Shown piece after piece: positions 21,700 through 33,600 of a stretch of 64,000 bases of DNA; within the stretch, counting starts at the first letter, position 1; each line of letters opens with the position of its first letter. Location: the NCBI GenBank assembly GCA_009760855.2, contig WPIO01000343.1:1-64000 (forward strand). Direction: 5' to 3'. Source of the stretch: Cristatella mucedo (taxonomy: Eukaryota > Bryozoa > Phylactolaemata > Cristatellidae). The notes beneath the pieces are model-generated. The model was not told the origin of the DNA, ran no database searches, and saw nothing but the letters and a program-made list of their open reading frames with translations. Both the position numbers and the translations under genes were made by a program.

Positions 21700-22872
21700 A
21701 CAATTCACATCTACTTTTGACATCTACTGGTTATTCCTGGCACAGGTCTTACCTAAGTCTTGAGAACGCATTCTCGAGAGAGTGGAGGTCACAGGAGGCT
21801 TTTTTGAGTTCATCTTTGGATCCTGTAGTCTTTTTCCGAATGCGGTCAATCTTCCTTAAGATCCTAAGACAATAAGATCCTTAAGATACTTACATGGAAA
21901 GAGAGCCAAAAAGTTAAAGTCCAAAATACAATGTAGGAGACTGCCAGCTTCACTTCTTGTTTCAGGTGCATCTATTAGTGTCCTTGGACAGCTCCAAAAG
22001 ATCTACAATATTATTTACTCCATCATGACAGCTTTCACAGCCTGCAAGATTGCAGTCCACATTGTTCTAGAGTCACGTTTGACATCGACGGCTAAAACTT
22101 TATTCAATTCTTCCCATCAAAGATTTGATCTCGAAAAAATAAGTACGTGATCTCCATTGTTCCAAAAAAGTTATTGACGATGGAATCTTGACTTGCAGCC
22201 TATACTATTCTCACGTTCAGGCCGTGGTTATTAAAGTTTACAAACATTGCGTACTCATTTCTGGACAGCATTCTCTTTTGGACACCTGACAGGTGGCCAG
22301 ACGTGAATGCTGCGTGGTCCTAGCACTGTGACCTGCTATCTTTCAAGGACATTTTGTCACATTCGAGTTTTTCCAAGATGACACCCTCAATCAATCCAGA
22401 GTCTTTGGCATAGGTTTGAAGATAGAACATGAAAGACTGCTTGATGGCTGATTTTTTGGCATAGTCAGCGCTGAAATGTCCAATGACCTCTGGTATATTG
22501 AGTCGAACAGAATTCTCTAGTACTTGTTTCGCCGTTGATCACAGAGTAGCCTGTCTCTGACGGAGGATACGTCAGTGTTTGCAACCCAACGTAAAAATGC
22601 TGACTGTCTTTGTCTTCCCAGAATGAAGCTTCTTATTTTTTCACGAAGTTTTTACCTGGCAGAGTGCTTGTTTCTCCAGTGCTGCCATGCTCTCTGCTTT
22701 CACACATTTCTTCCTTATCATTTTTCTTGACACTGTGTTCGTCTTGTTTGTTCGTTACGTCTGGTTTTGTCGTCCTCCTCAAACTGTTCTTCATTATTCC
22801 CTCAGTGATTGTCGACATTTTCCTGTTCTTTTTCTGTGTATATTCACCGCTATTCAGATTTGCATTTTTCAA
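21700..22872 (-). pseudogene. Degraded hAT (ZMYM-like) transposase
   Basis: The minus strand near 22330-22220 translates as SRSQC, stop, DHAAFTSGHLSGVQKRM, then NEYAMFVNFNNHGLNVRIV, stop, AASQDSIVNNFFGTM. This is the hAT-superfamily transposase pattern found in ZMYM/DUF4371-type proteins: an Asp-containing GYDxAxxMSGxxxGVQ motif, then YxxYVHCxxHxLNL, then the FFGT block. Upstream, a 79-codon polar, Lys/Glu-rich frame (22872-22633) could be the N-terminus. At least two in-frame stops and several frameshifts make it non-functional. Confidence 0.7.
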
Positions 22873-23589
22873 GGAAACCTTCTAGGACTTTCCTGTACTG
22901 TCTTGTTTATTTCTTCTCCTCGAGTTTTCATTTTCCGTGTTGGGAACTTGGCACTTGTCCTATTTCCTCCCACGCCTTCTGAAAATAAATTATTACGACC
23001 AAATTATATAAAGGTACACAGCAGCCGTAGTGACGATGCAGTTAACGGAAGCTATTCAGCAGTGACACTGACCTTCACTCACAATTTGACTCCATCACCG
23101 GTGGCAAAGGTTGAGCTAAGGGGATCTTAACAAACATGCTTGGAGAGATTAGAAGTGCCAACGTCGTCTATATGCCGGTTCTGGGAAACTAAATTCTCAC
23201 AGTGTCTTCAAGTAGGATAAAATCTCCAATAAAAATCCTCACTAATTCATTTCTCAAACTTACTTTTTTGGCCACGAACAGTCCGAGTGAGCGGCAGACA
23301 ATATCCTGTCACCAACCCAAAATGGACAGGATGAGCTCTGGCTTGTGTGACAGCCTGAAACCGCCAGCTAAGCCTAGCTTGGTCGAAGTCTGTAGACATG
23401 CATAGCTAGCTCAGCCAGCAATAGTCAAGTTCATTAAAACAAGGACTTGCTTGAAATCAGGATTGGTTTTTTCACGCGACAAAGTTTTAAAAAAATGTGC
23501 GCAAGTCAGTTTGCTTTCGGCGCCCCTTGACCTTGGCGTCCGAGGACATCTGTCCCCTACCCACGTCTCGCTACGGCACTGCTACTAAT

Positions 23590-24029
23590 CTCTTTAAATT
23601 TTTAAATCGTTTTAGGTTTCTACTATGATATAACTGCAGCTTAAGGCGGCCGCCTGACTCCAATCAACAGAAAGAGCTAACGAGCTAAACATAGGAAATG
23701 TCCGGACGTTCATCGGAGGAGCATCGAAGTTGAATTCGTTGCTGCTACGGCAGTCAGCATTGAAATTGAAGGCAAAACAGCTAAAATAACCTTGGTGAAG
23801 AAGGCATGCGAAAATACTCTTCGGTGGTAGTTTATATAAGATCCTAATGAGAGGCGAAGCCATAAGCTGACACCTACCCTAGCTAGTTGTTTAAGATTTG
23901 ACTAGTATTCCGGCGAAGAACGACCTTAAGTTAAAGAACAAAGGAGTGAAACGGCAGAGGGTTAAAATCAGCGAAACAATTACTGCCGAGAGATTCGTTT
24001 TTCAGTGTTATCTATCCCTATAATAATGG
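23590..24029. other. Unassigned
   Basis: No gene or repeat recognised. Confidence 0.3.
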
Positions 24030-24655
24030 TTCCGATCTTATCTCAGTGGGAGACTCCGGAGTATGCATGTGAATGGACACAGATCAGCAGTGAAATCTCT
24101 GAAATATAGGGTTCCTCAGGGCTTCGTGCTAGGTCCAGTTCTTTTCACGATTAATACTCTCCCTCTTGACATTGTGATTACTAAGCACAATCTAGGCTTT
24201 CATTCTTACGCGGATGACACTCAGTTTTAATTGTGCTTTGATCCCTCCCAGCCCTCTAACGTGTCGAATTCTCTCAACTCCTTGCTGCATGCATTGATGA
24301 CATCTGCACATGGTTTGTAGAAATTTTCTTATTCGAATGGTGATAAAACACATTTCCTAGTTAAGGGCAAATAGAGTGTGATTCAAAAATTGGAAACGCT
24401 AACGCTCAAAATCAGCTCTGCCAGCATATTTCCTGTTGAATATGCACGAAGTCTAGGTGTCATGTTCCAGGGTGACCTTTCGTTAGACGACCACATCAGC
24501 TCCACAATCAAGTCTGCTTACTTTTATTTACATAACATGGCTAAAGTTCTGGCTTGTTAAGACAGGGATACCACATCTAAGTTGATCCATGCATTTTTGA
24601 AATCCCATCTTGACATCTGTAACTAACTGCTTGCTAGTATAGCGGCCTGTGCAAG
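24030..24655 (+). mobile_element. LINE family A, internal RT region
   Basis: Begins at the LSGRLQS-equivalent codons and includes a YADDTQF-like box (TACGCGGATGACACTCAG, 24208-24225), followed in broken frames by DDHISSTIKSAY. It stops abruptly before the C-terminal part. Confidence 0.85.
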
Positions 24656-24694
24656 GAGAAGCGTAGTTCCAAAAGCTTTCGAAATCCAAGTGTT

Positions 24695-24888
24695 TGTAAT
24701 GTAATGCAATGTGATGTATCTCCATCTGTAATTCCACAAATAAACAAAGAATATGAAGGTGTAACACAGAACAGGTTTTGTATAGCTCACTCACAGCCTA
24801 AGCAGCTTTCGGTACGCATTCGGTAGCCAACAGACTTCATCTCATGAACCAAAGAGAAAGTAGGAAGCATAGCTGATTTTGGAGAGCA
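24695..24888 (-). mobile_element. LINE family B 3' end
   Basis: Pentamer tail (GTAATGTAATGCAATG), then ACTCACAGCCTAAGCAGC and GGTACGCATTCGGTAGCCAA. It sits between two LINE A segments (24030-24655 and 24892-25285) that lack about 200 bases of LINE A between them. Confidence 0.85.
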
Positions 24889-24891
24889 GAA

Positions 24892-25285
24892 ACCTCGTTC
24901 AAAGCTCAGATCCTATGGAGACAATGCTTTTAATTCGAATTCACTCAAAGCTCGGAACTCACTCCCGACTTCCGTCACGTCATCGCCTGACTTGACCACA
25001 TTTAAAAAGGAACTAAAAAGCCACCTATTTATGACAGCATTTAATGGGTAACTGCGAATCGTCCTGTATGTACTTATCCCTGCAGACACTGTGCATGCTG
25101 CTACTAACGATACTTGCATGGTGACCTGTGCATGTCACCCCTAACCATGTTGTTCTTGTTGTTTTCAGAGCATGCTACTACTAACCGTCCGATCTTATTT
25201 CCATCGCAGCACATGTACAGCGCCATGAAAGAGACTGAGTTCTCTGACGGCGCTTTATCAAGTGTATTTTTATTATTACAGACAA
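24892..25285 (+). mobile_element. LINE family A 3' end
   Basis: GGAGACAATGCTTTTAATTC, TTTAAAAAGGAACTAAAAAG, 3' UTR, then GAGACTGAGTTCTCTGACGG and GCTTTATCAAGTG with a weak ATT tail. The first stem-loop arm is altered. Confidence 0.85.
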
Positions 25286-25889
25286 AGTTTGTTAATTACT
25301 CGGCTATTTAATCGTGTGTCTATCTCAGACGATTTATATATACGTTTACATGGAGTAATTTTTACTGTAAGACTTGAAGTGGTACTTTGACGACGCAGCA
25401 ATCATGAGTGTCAAGCAAAGGTTTATAGTTATCTTTATAGTTACATCACAACTATTATATATTGCAATTAATATATATATATATATATTACATGGCAAAT
25501 ATTATTTGTTATATAACATTAATATATTACATATGCAAAAATATAAAGGGAGATAGTTTGCTTTTTCCATGTATAGCTGCTACTGTAACCCAACGCAAGA
25601 GAGCATGTCAAAAGCGAGCCGAAAAAATGCGTGCAAAAGTAATTTCAAGGAGTAGTGGTTTAAAATACAGTCAAAATGAGAGTATTCTATTAGAGAAAAT
25701 AAAAACGCAGTGGAAGTCATATAAATTTACAGTCTAAGCCAGCTTTTAAATATACTATTAAATGGTTTATTAACATAGAAATTAATATAGGAAGAGTTAA
25801 TATAGCCGAATAATGTAAACCTATTGTTGTAATTAGATGCTCAGGTTATTTTCAATTCCTCGAAGGCAATCTCCCATTAGAACTGTTCC
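25286..25889. other. AT-rich, unassigned
   Basis: Contains an AT dinucleotide tract near 25470-25490. A 91-codon plus-strand frame (25462-25737) shows no domain. Confidence 0.35.
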
Positions 25890-26345
25890 TTTTTTTGTTA
25901 GCACACCAGGCTAGGCGTCGTATCGCCGGATTTTCTGATTAAAATTGTTTAGCTACATCTCGTACGATCTCGAACCATTTGGAGACATGCCGTTAGCTCG
26001 CATGCACCCAAAGCCTGGAACGCTCTTTTGACTGACTGAATTGGCATTTAAAAAAAATGAAAAACGCATATTTGTATCACAGCATTGATTGGGTCCACAT
26101 GATTCGTTTTTTGCATACTTATTATTAACACCGTGCATACTACCACTAACTAGATTAGCATACTCATCCTGCGCACGGCACCTTTAACCGTGTTACCCTT
26201 GTTTTCAATGAGCATGCCATCACTAACCATTCGATCGTGCTTTCTTCGCAGCAATTTTAAAGTGCCTAGAAAGAGATTGAGGTCTCTGAGGGTGCTGTAC
26301 CAAATGGATTGTTATTGTCATTATTATTAGCAGTAGTAGTAATGC
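25890..26345 (+). mobile_element. LINE family A 3' end, old copy
   Basis: Diverged C-terminal ORF (GCACCCAAAGCCTGGAACG), UTR, then stem-loop GTGCCTAGAAAGAGATTGAG..GAGGGTGCTGT and an ATT/AGT tail. Confidence 0.8.
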
Positions 26346-26984
26346 AGCATAAAAGCATAAGCCTTGTAAAGGGCCGATTTGTGCTTCCGGAGGTGATCAA
26401 GCAACCACAGGCTATCCAATCGCTTGTCAACCGTGAGGCCAATCCGTCGAGGTTAGACGCGCCCGAATCCACATCTGCCTCATTGTAGCAGACAAAGGAC
26501 ACTTCTCTCCTGCCGCTTGGGCTAAGCAGGTGCACCCTTCTATGCCTGCCATTGGGCCTGATCTGACCACTTCTCTTTGTCTCTGAATCTCTACTTTGGT
26601 GGCTGAATATAAATTCATCACCCGACTATGTGTTAATAACCGTCAAAGAACACAAATGCCAACGGTGGCATTGGCATGCAGAGCTGGTTTTAGCTCTAGG
26701 TCACTGGGGGGTTAAAGTAGGTCATGGCCGCGAGGGCACTTTATCAAGTGCATTATTATTATTAGTAGTAGTATTATTGAATACCCATTACCCGTCGGCG
26801 CTATCAAATAGACTTATCTACGCAATGGATATGGTCTTCTTTGCTGAGGTATGAGCGCTCTGCGTCACTGCCGTGATCAGCTACTGTCGGCATACGTACT
26901 GCACTCACACTCACGTAGCTAGCAGTGCTATTAGGTTCAGGCGTCACCAGCATTCTTCTCGCGTCGGCAGAGGCCAGCCCCAGC
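26346..26984. other. Unassigned, with a LINE A tail scrap
   Basis: GAGGGCACTTTATCAAGTG plus an ATT/AGT tail at about 26728-26778 is the last part of a family A element. The remainder is not recognised. Confidence 0.45.
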
Positions 26985-27372
26985 GCTGCATTTGCTCTCA
27001 AATCATATGGAGACCGTGCCTTTAATTCGTATGCTCCCAAAATCTGGAACTCACTCCGGACTTGCGTCACAACATACCCTGACTTGACCATATTTAAAAA
27101 AAACTTTAAAATGAATTTATTTATCACAACATTTAGTGGGTCCCTACAGTTCTTCCTTTACGTGCTTATGCGAGCTGTCACTGTGTTGTGCAGGCAGACA
27201 CTAACCAAACTTGCATGCTGACCATGTGCATTTCACTTGTAACCTTGCTAAACTTATTGACGTTAAGCATGCTGCCATTAACCATTCAATCATGCTAACC
27301 TTGCAGCACATGTAAAGTGCCTAGGCAGAGAATAAGTTCTCTGCGAGCGCTATAAAAACGTTTAATTAATAT
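26985..27372 (+). mobile_element. LINE family A 3' end
   Basis: From GCTCTCAAATCATATGGAGA through TTTAAAATGAATTTATTTAT, UTR and the AGTGCCTAGGCAGAGAATAA stem-loop. Truncated and frameshifted. Confidence 0.82.
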
Positions 27373-27771
27373 GATTTTCAGTGCCTTCAGGGGTCAATTA
27401 AGGTGAAGTTATTTCCAATTGGGCCAACCGTTACGATCGTTGCACGCAGAGCTATTATTAATTTAATATTTTAGGTAATTATTGTTGCATAATGGCAAAT
27501 GCACTATTAATGCATGACGTAACTTGACTTACTATTATAACTTCCACACCAGTGGTATAATGCAAGATTTTTTTCTTCTTGGCATAATAGTGATTGATTT
27601 GAAAAACAAGCCAGTTAGCCAGTTAGGTCAATTATGTTAAATATTTACGGGTTTCTTAATAGTTGTGCTCTTTTATAATACGCACATTTATTGGGATTGC
27701 TTGCATTTTGAGCTATTTGTCGGTGAGCTTTTATCTTTCGCGCTTTTGCTCCGGGCCAAAGCGTGAACGAT
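27373..27771. other. AT-rich, unassigned
   Basis: No gene or repeat recognised. Its 3' end is fused in frame to the next LINE copy. Confidence 0.3.
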
Positions 27772-28598
27772 CAAAATTAGACGACCATATCAGCTCCACA
27801 GTCAAATCCGCCCATTTTCAGCTTCATAATATTGCTAAAATTCGGGCTTGTTTAGATAAGGATACCACGTCCAAGTTAGTTCATGCATTCGTGACATCCC
27901 GTCTCGACTTCTGCAACTCACTGCTTACTGGCCTACCAGCATGTGCGATCAGGCCATTGCAGCTGGTGCAAAACTCTGCAGCTAGGCTTGTCTGTCGTGA
28001 GCGTCGCAGTTGCCACATTACTCCACTTCTCGCCGATCTGCACTGGCTACCAGTCAAGCAACGGATTGACTTCAAGGTTTTGTCGCTCACTTTTAGGTCC
28101 CTTCATTCTATGGCTCCAGCATACCTGTCAGATATACTCCCCCATCAGGCCAAGCATCGTACCACCCGCTTTTCGGAATCCAACAGTCTAGAAATACCTC
28201 ATACAAACCTTAAATCCTTTGGAGACCGTGCATTTAGCTCGTATGCTCCCAAAGCCTGGAACTCCCTCCCGACCTGCGTCAGAACATCCCCTGACCTGAC
28301 CACATTTAAAAGGAACCTAAAAACACACCTATTTAGGACAGCATTTAGTGGGTCCCTGTGATTCGTCCTCGATGTGCTTATGCGTGCTGACACTGTGCAT
28401 GCTGCCACTAACCACATTTGCATGCTGACCCTGTGCATGTTCACCCCTAACCATATTATTCATTTCTTTGTTTTTCAAGCATGATTTTACTTACCATTCA
28501 ATTGCATTTCACTTTACAGCAAATGTAAAGCGCCTAGAGAGAGATTAAGTTCTCTGAGGGCGCTTTATCAAGTGAATTATTATTATTATTATTATTAA
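27772..28598 (+). mobile_element. LINE family A, young 5'-truncated copy
   Basis: Open from LDDHISSTVKSAHFQ to the stop at 28361, then UTR, a clean stem-loop (AAAGCGCCTAGAGAGAGATT ... GAGGGCGCTTTATC) and (ATT)n. It is nearly identical by eye to 60935-61757, so both are recent. The frame that opens at 27663 includes about 36 codons of unrelated upstream sequence. Confidence 0.92.
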
Positions 28599-29654
28599 AA
28601 GTAGTGCTAGGCAAAAGATCAGCAATGGGAATATAGGAATAAGGTCAGCTGGCGATTGATGACGGAAGCTACTTAGTACTACTTACTACTTAGTAGCTAA
28701 GATAAATCTAAAGGTGATCAGAACACTTTTGTGTTCCCCGAGCACGACTCACAGCTGATTCGCCAACCGACGCTGATCTATGAATTTGCGATATATTTAG
28801 CTTACGGTCGCTTAAGAAGAAAATTATTAAACGCATTTTAAATACGTTTACATTTTTTTCACCATATGATCTGTATCCTTTGAAGACGATTTCCATGGCT
28901 TGGCAGTCAGCGTTGTGGGCTTGCCAGCCAAGTCTGGTGATTCTCACGCTCGCCCGCCAAAGAAAAGCTGTAGTTTGCTGCGATATTTTACAGGAGCGAG
29001 CTACTTGAATTATAGCGGCCTGGAGCCTGCTATTCTCTAATCCCAGATTATGCAGCATACAAGCCGAAGCAACGTAGCAGGCTGTCAATTGTGCCAAAGC
29101 AGCTCGGCTCTAGGCTTTGGGCTGTTGGTGAGTTATTGTATGCCCGCCTGATTGCGGAAGCCTGTAACTCTCCATCGCTGTCAAATAGATAGACGTCTCG
29201 ATACTGCGGACGTACGGGCATGTAATCTTAAAATATGGACGCTCGTCGTTGCTGCCATGATTCTCCCTCGTTTCGGCATTACCTCTGTGCATTGGCGCTG
29301 CGCCTAATATTGGTAGCGGTCTATGCATGCGATCCCAGGCTCGTGCATCGCTCGTATTAGAAACCCGTCGGCTAAGACCGACGCCGTTAAGAGCATTGTT
29401 TTCGTTGCCTATTCGTGTATGGACATGAAAGCCTCATCATTTCTAATACTTGCACGCAGACAGAGTTTCGGTTTGCACGCGACTGGTATGTCGATTTACT
29501 GAGGCGCTTACGTAAGGGCGACTCTTTGCTGCTGTCGCATTCGTCTATCGTCGCTATAATTTCGTGCATTGGTGCTGTACCAACAAGTCACTGGCCAAAA
29601 TTCAATGGTCAGACTTCGCCGCCGGTATTTCTCTCGTCCAACCTGTCCCTAAAT
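28599..29654. other. Unassigned; weak transposase-like ORF
   Basis: A minus-strand ORF at 28708-29097 begins with TACYVASACMLHNLGLEN, which faintly recalls the ACCVLHN end of PIF/Harbinger nucleases. No catalytic motifs are found upstream, so no element is called. Confidence 0.2.
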
Positions 29655-29880
29655 TCCAGCAGCAACTCCATGTCTACATTCAACAAGATCACTAATGATC
29701 TCGTCCGGAAGTTCACGTTCCTATCAGAGAAGACAACCAGTCCTCCAGACCCGATTCCCACTGTCTTGCTTCTACGATTCGTATATTTGCTGCTGCCATG
29801 CATAACTGACATCAAAAATATATCATTAGCCTAAGATCATTTCCCGGCACCATTCAAAAAGGCTATAGTCATTCCACTGC
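29655..29880 (+). mobile_element. LINE family A, region upstream of the RT
   Basis: Plus-strand codons FNKITNDLVRKFTFLSEKTT then PPDPIPTVLL match the reverse complement of 11560-11680 and the segment at 38005-38130. This is the linker before the RT. Confidence 0.7.
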
Positions 29881-30544
29881 TATCGCCCCTCGCCACTTGG
29901 CACGTCGACTTTCACGGCTTCACTCTATCTCGGTTTTTCCAATATATGAATGTTCATTAAAAAGATTTGATCAAGATAGTGAAAATAATACAGCGTGAAC
30001 CTGGTTTTGTGAGTCAATTATACACCCATATATTACAATTAAAAATTATTTAACTAATCAAATTTGCTTTAGCAACTGTTAAAGATACTGCACCACCTGA
30101 AGATTAAGCCTTCAGAAGAGTCGTAATCTTGGTGTTCTTTGCAGTGCAGTACATCTCTTCATCTTCATCGCTTCATCATCAAAATAGTTGCACTATTTTC
30201 ATGTTAGTTATTTTTATGTTAGTGGTTTTATTAAGAACTGCGTGTGTACAATTAAATGTACAATAATAATAATATATTTGTAACGTTTATTAAGTCTTAT
30301 TTTCTCTTATTTTTTCCAATATATTGGATAATATTCGTATAATGGTGACTAAAAAGGTAATATTTCATGTCCAGATGGCTCTAACAATGTTTAAAACCGT
30401 ATTTAGAGGGTCTTGAACAGATTATAATTGCTCGAAATACGAAAATACTTGATTTATCAATAAAGAATTCTACTTTTTGGAAACTAACTTGTCGCTACCG
30501 AGCCTGGAACTGATTAACTACCATAAATGAGACACGACTATACA
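29881..30544. other. AT-rich, unassigned
   Basis: No gene or repeat recognised. Confidence 0.3.
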
Positions 30545-31622
30545 CAAGTAAACAACACTAGACCAAGAGAACTTGAGCAACTGCCACAGAGTCTACCATC
30601 TACTGTTCCCATCAAAGACACTGGAACAAGTGGTGGTAAACCAGCTGAACTCATATTGAAACTTCAAACCTACTGGTAAGTTCCAGTCTAGTTGTAGAGC
30701 TAATAACTGAAAATAGTCGGAATTGCTTTGGGTGTACGTAGACCAACTTAGGAGTTCAGACTGAGGTTGATTTTCCCTGCTTTTTTTGCTCACTCGTTCA
30801 GCAGCTATTGATAGTATTGATCACCTAGTCTTCCTTGAGCGCATTTAATCTCGCCTGGACATCACTAGTACAGCACTGCAATGGTTCAGGTCCTATCTCA
30901 GTGTGAGACTAGAGAGTATTGATGTTAGCGGACTCAGATCGTTTGAGGAACCACTGAAGTACGGGCTACCTCAGAACTCTGTGCTTGATCAGGTTCTTTT
31001 CATGGTTTATACTCTCTCTCTCTCTCTCACTCTTTCTTGACGATATGATTGCGAGGTACAATCTAGGTTTCACTTCTATGCAGATGGCAGTAAGTTGTAC
31101 CTTTGCTTTGATCCTTCCCAGCCTTCAAGCTCTTCGAATTCTGTCAACTCCCTTACTGCATGATGTATTGATGGCATCTGCACAGGTATGGCAGCAAACT
31201 CTCTTAATCGATTGATGATAAAAAACCATCCTCCTATTTGTGGGAAAACCAAGTGTGTTCATAAATTGGAAAGGTTAACGCTCACAATTGGCTCTGTCAG
31301 CATATGTCCTGTTGAATCTGCGAGACATCTAGTTGACCTGTTCCTAAGTGATCTTTCCTTAGACGACCAAATCAGTTCCACTGTCAAGTCTGCCTACTTT
31401 CAGCTACGTAACATTGCTAAAATTCGGGCTTGTTCAGACAAGGATACCACATTTACTTTGCTCCATGGATTCGTTACATCCCGTCTCAACTTCTGTAACT
31501 CACTGCTTTCTGGTCTACCGGGCTGTGCAATCAGGTGCTATCAGTTGAAAAAACTCTACAGCTAGGTTTGTCTGTCGTGAGCATCACAGTTTCCACATCA
31601 CACCACTTCTCGCCGACCTGCG
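30545..31622 (+). mobile_element. LINE family A, RT region, heavily mutated
   Basis: GACCAAGAGAACTTGAGCAA begins the RT. TTCAGGTCCTATCTCAGTG, CTATGCAGATGGCAGTAAG (YADG-like) and GACGACCAAATCAGTTCCAC follow. A CT run (31013-31028) has expanded inside it. It ends without tail at the start of the satellite. Confidence 0.85.
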
Positions 31623-31649
31623 TTCATTGCTCACAATTGTATGTGCGAG

Positions 31650-33600
31650 ATTGGTTGAAAAGATTTGATTGCACTTTCAACACAGTTGGCTGTGGCAGGT
31701 AAGATATATTTGATCTTGGCCCAGTCACTTTCCAGTGATTTGCGATGGATCATACTTGATTGCCGTATTTGCCAGTGCCATTGCCATCGATTGCCATGCA
31801 TCGCCCAAGATTGAACGGTCAGAGCTGGCCGAAAGGGTTGAAAGTATGTGCACGCAGTGAGATGTTATGTGGAATAAGAATTGGAGCTTGGTGCAACCGA
31901 TTTATCGTCGATCGGCCCCGGATTTTGACATCTTTCGATTGCCGTGCATTGTTGACAATTATCGTGCAAAATAGCTTGAAAGTTCTATGATTTCACTTTT
32001 AGCACACAAAATTTCAAATGCATTGAAAATCGGCACTTCGTGCAGCCAATTTAGTGTCAACTTGCCACGGATTGTAGTGGATTGCTGCTCCAAGCCGAGC
32101 CTTTCCCATAGATTGCCATGCATTACCCGATATTGTACGAGCGAAATTTCTTAAAATGATTTGATTGAATTTAACCAGTGTGCTTCGTAAAATTCATTAA
32201 AAATTGGAGCATTGCGAAACCGATTTCAGGGCATTTTGCGTCAGATTGCTGCAAATTGATGTATTGGCCGGGCCATTGCAGTCAATTGCAGTGCATTGCT
32301 ACCGAATGATAGAGGAGATTGTAGTGAAACTTTGGGATTATACAATAACAAAATATTAGAGCAACGTACAATCACTATTAGAGCTTAAGGTATACGTACT
32401 CTGGTCGTTTTTCGGCGGGTTGTGGTACACTGACACACTGGCCCGGGCAGTTGCAGTTGATTGCAGTGCATTGTCGCAGAATGGTGGAGGAAATTACAGT
32501 GAAGTTATGTGAGAACACAATAACCAAAGAATAGAGCAGCGTGCAATCATAATTAGAGCTTCTAGTGTACGCGTTCCGGTCGCTGTGTGGCGGATTGCAC
32601 CGGATTTTGGTGGATTGAAGTGGATCGCTGCATGGAACCGGGTCGTTGTAGTCGATTCCAATTCATTGCGTGAGAACGCGTATGCATAATGGAGCAAAAG
32701 TTTGGTGATGCACTTTGAACTGAGTCTAGTTCTATATGCAATGTTAATTAGAGCTTCGAGATGGCGATTTGAGGATGATTTGTAGTGAAATAGAGTGGAT
32801 TGCTGTAGTTTTCCAGTTCATTTCAGGCGATTGCCGTGCATTGCCTCAGTGCGAGAATGCACAATTTTTTTTATTTTGTGTGGTTGTGCACACAGCATGG
32901 CGCACTATAATATGCAACAAAAACTGGAGCTTGGCGAAATGTATTTCGATTTTTTATGCTTCGGATTTGGCGGGTTGAAGTGGATTGCAGTGTTGGCCCG
33001 AGCTACTGCAGTCGATTGCAGGGCATTGCACGAGAACGGCCAAGCCAATGCAAGTGAAAAACTTTAAATGCAATTTTTGCAGAGTGTGCTGTTATATGCA
33101 ATCAAAAAGGAGCTTCTGATAAGGATTTCTTCCGTTGCATGGTGGAATGCAGTGGATGGTGGTATTATAATGGTGGATTGTGGTGGATTGCGGTATTGGC
33201 CTGGGCCACTGCAATCTTATTTCAGTGGACTTCGTGAGAAGGAATGACGTGAGCGGAATCACGCGAAATTTTCAGGATACATTTGTACGTGTAGCGGAGT
33301 TTGATATTTCAAATTTTTTGGAGCTGGTCGTAGTTGATTTATGATGGATTTGATGGGAACTAGAATGGATTTCGGTGGATCGTCGTACAGGCATCAGGAG
33401 TCAAAGCTCATTTGCATAAATGCGCATGCGCACAGCGACAAGAAATTTGGTAGACAGATATATTCAAACGTTTAATACAATATCAGCAAAAAATTTGAGC
33501 TCGGCGACACATACGTCTGGTCGTTGCTACCCTAATTACAGTGGATTACGGTGGATCACGGTGGATTGAGGTGAATTAGTCGAACCCAAGACGAGCTCTT
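31650..33600. repeat. Degenerate tandem satellite, period about 175 bp, about 10 units
   Basis: The word GAGCTT or a close variant recurs at about 31884, 32033, 32207, 32381, 32556, 32751, 32927, 33110, 33321 and 33497: spacings 149, 174, 174, 175, 195, 176, 183, 211 and 176. It is usually preceded by a TGCAATCA/TACAATCA-like word. Each unit also has a GGATTGNNGTGGATTG-like part and a GGCCCGGGCCATTGCAG-like part followed by GATTGCAGTGCATTG. Units are diverged, with no detectable coding. Confidence 0.8.

Larger units (their letters stand above)
20883..23581 (-). mobile_element. hAT-type DNA transposon remnant
   Basis: Left end CAGTGGTGTACCGAAGGGG and right end (reverse complement) CAGTGCCGTAGCGAGACG share CAGTGNNGTANCGA. 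The 8-bp flanks CTTCTAAG (20875-20882) and CTACTAAT (23582-23589) agree at 6 of 8 positions, as expected for an aged hAT target duplication. A degraded transposase lies inside on the minus strand, and a LINE A 3' fragment has inserted at 21212-21655. Confidence 0.75.

Noticed and set aside
27663-28361. 232-codon ORF as a host gene
   Set aside because: From about codon 37 it is the LINE A C-terminus; the upstream part is non-homologous flank read through by chance.
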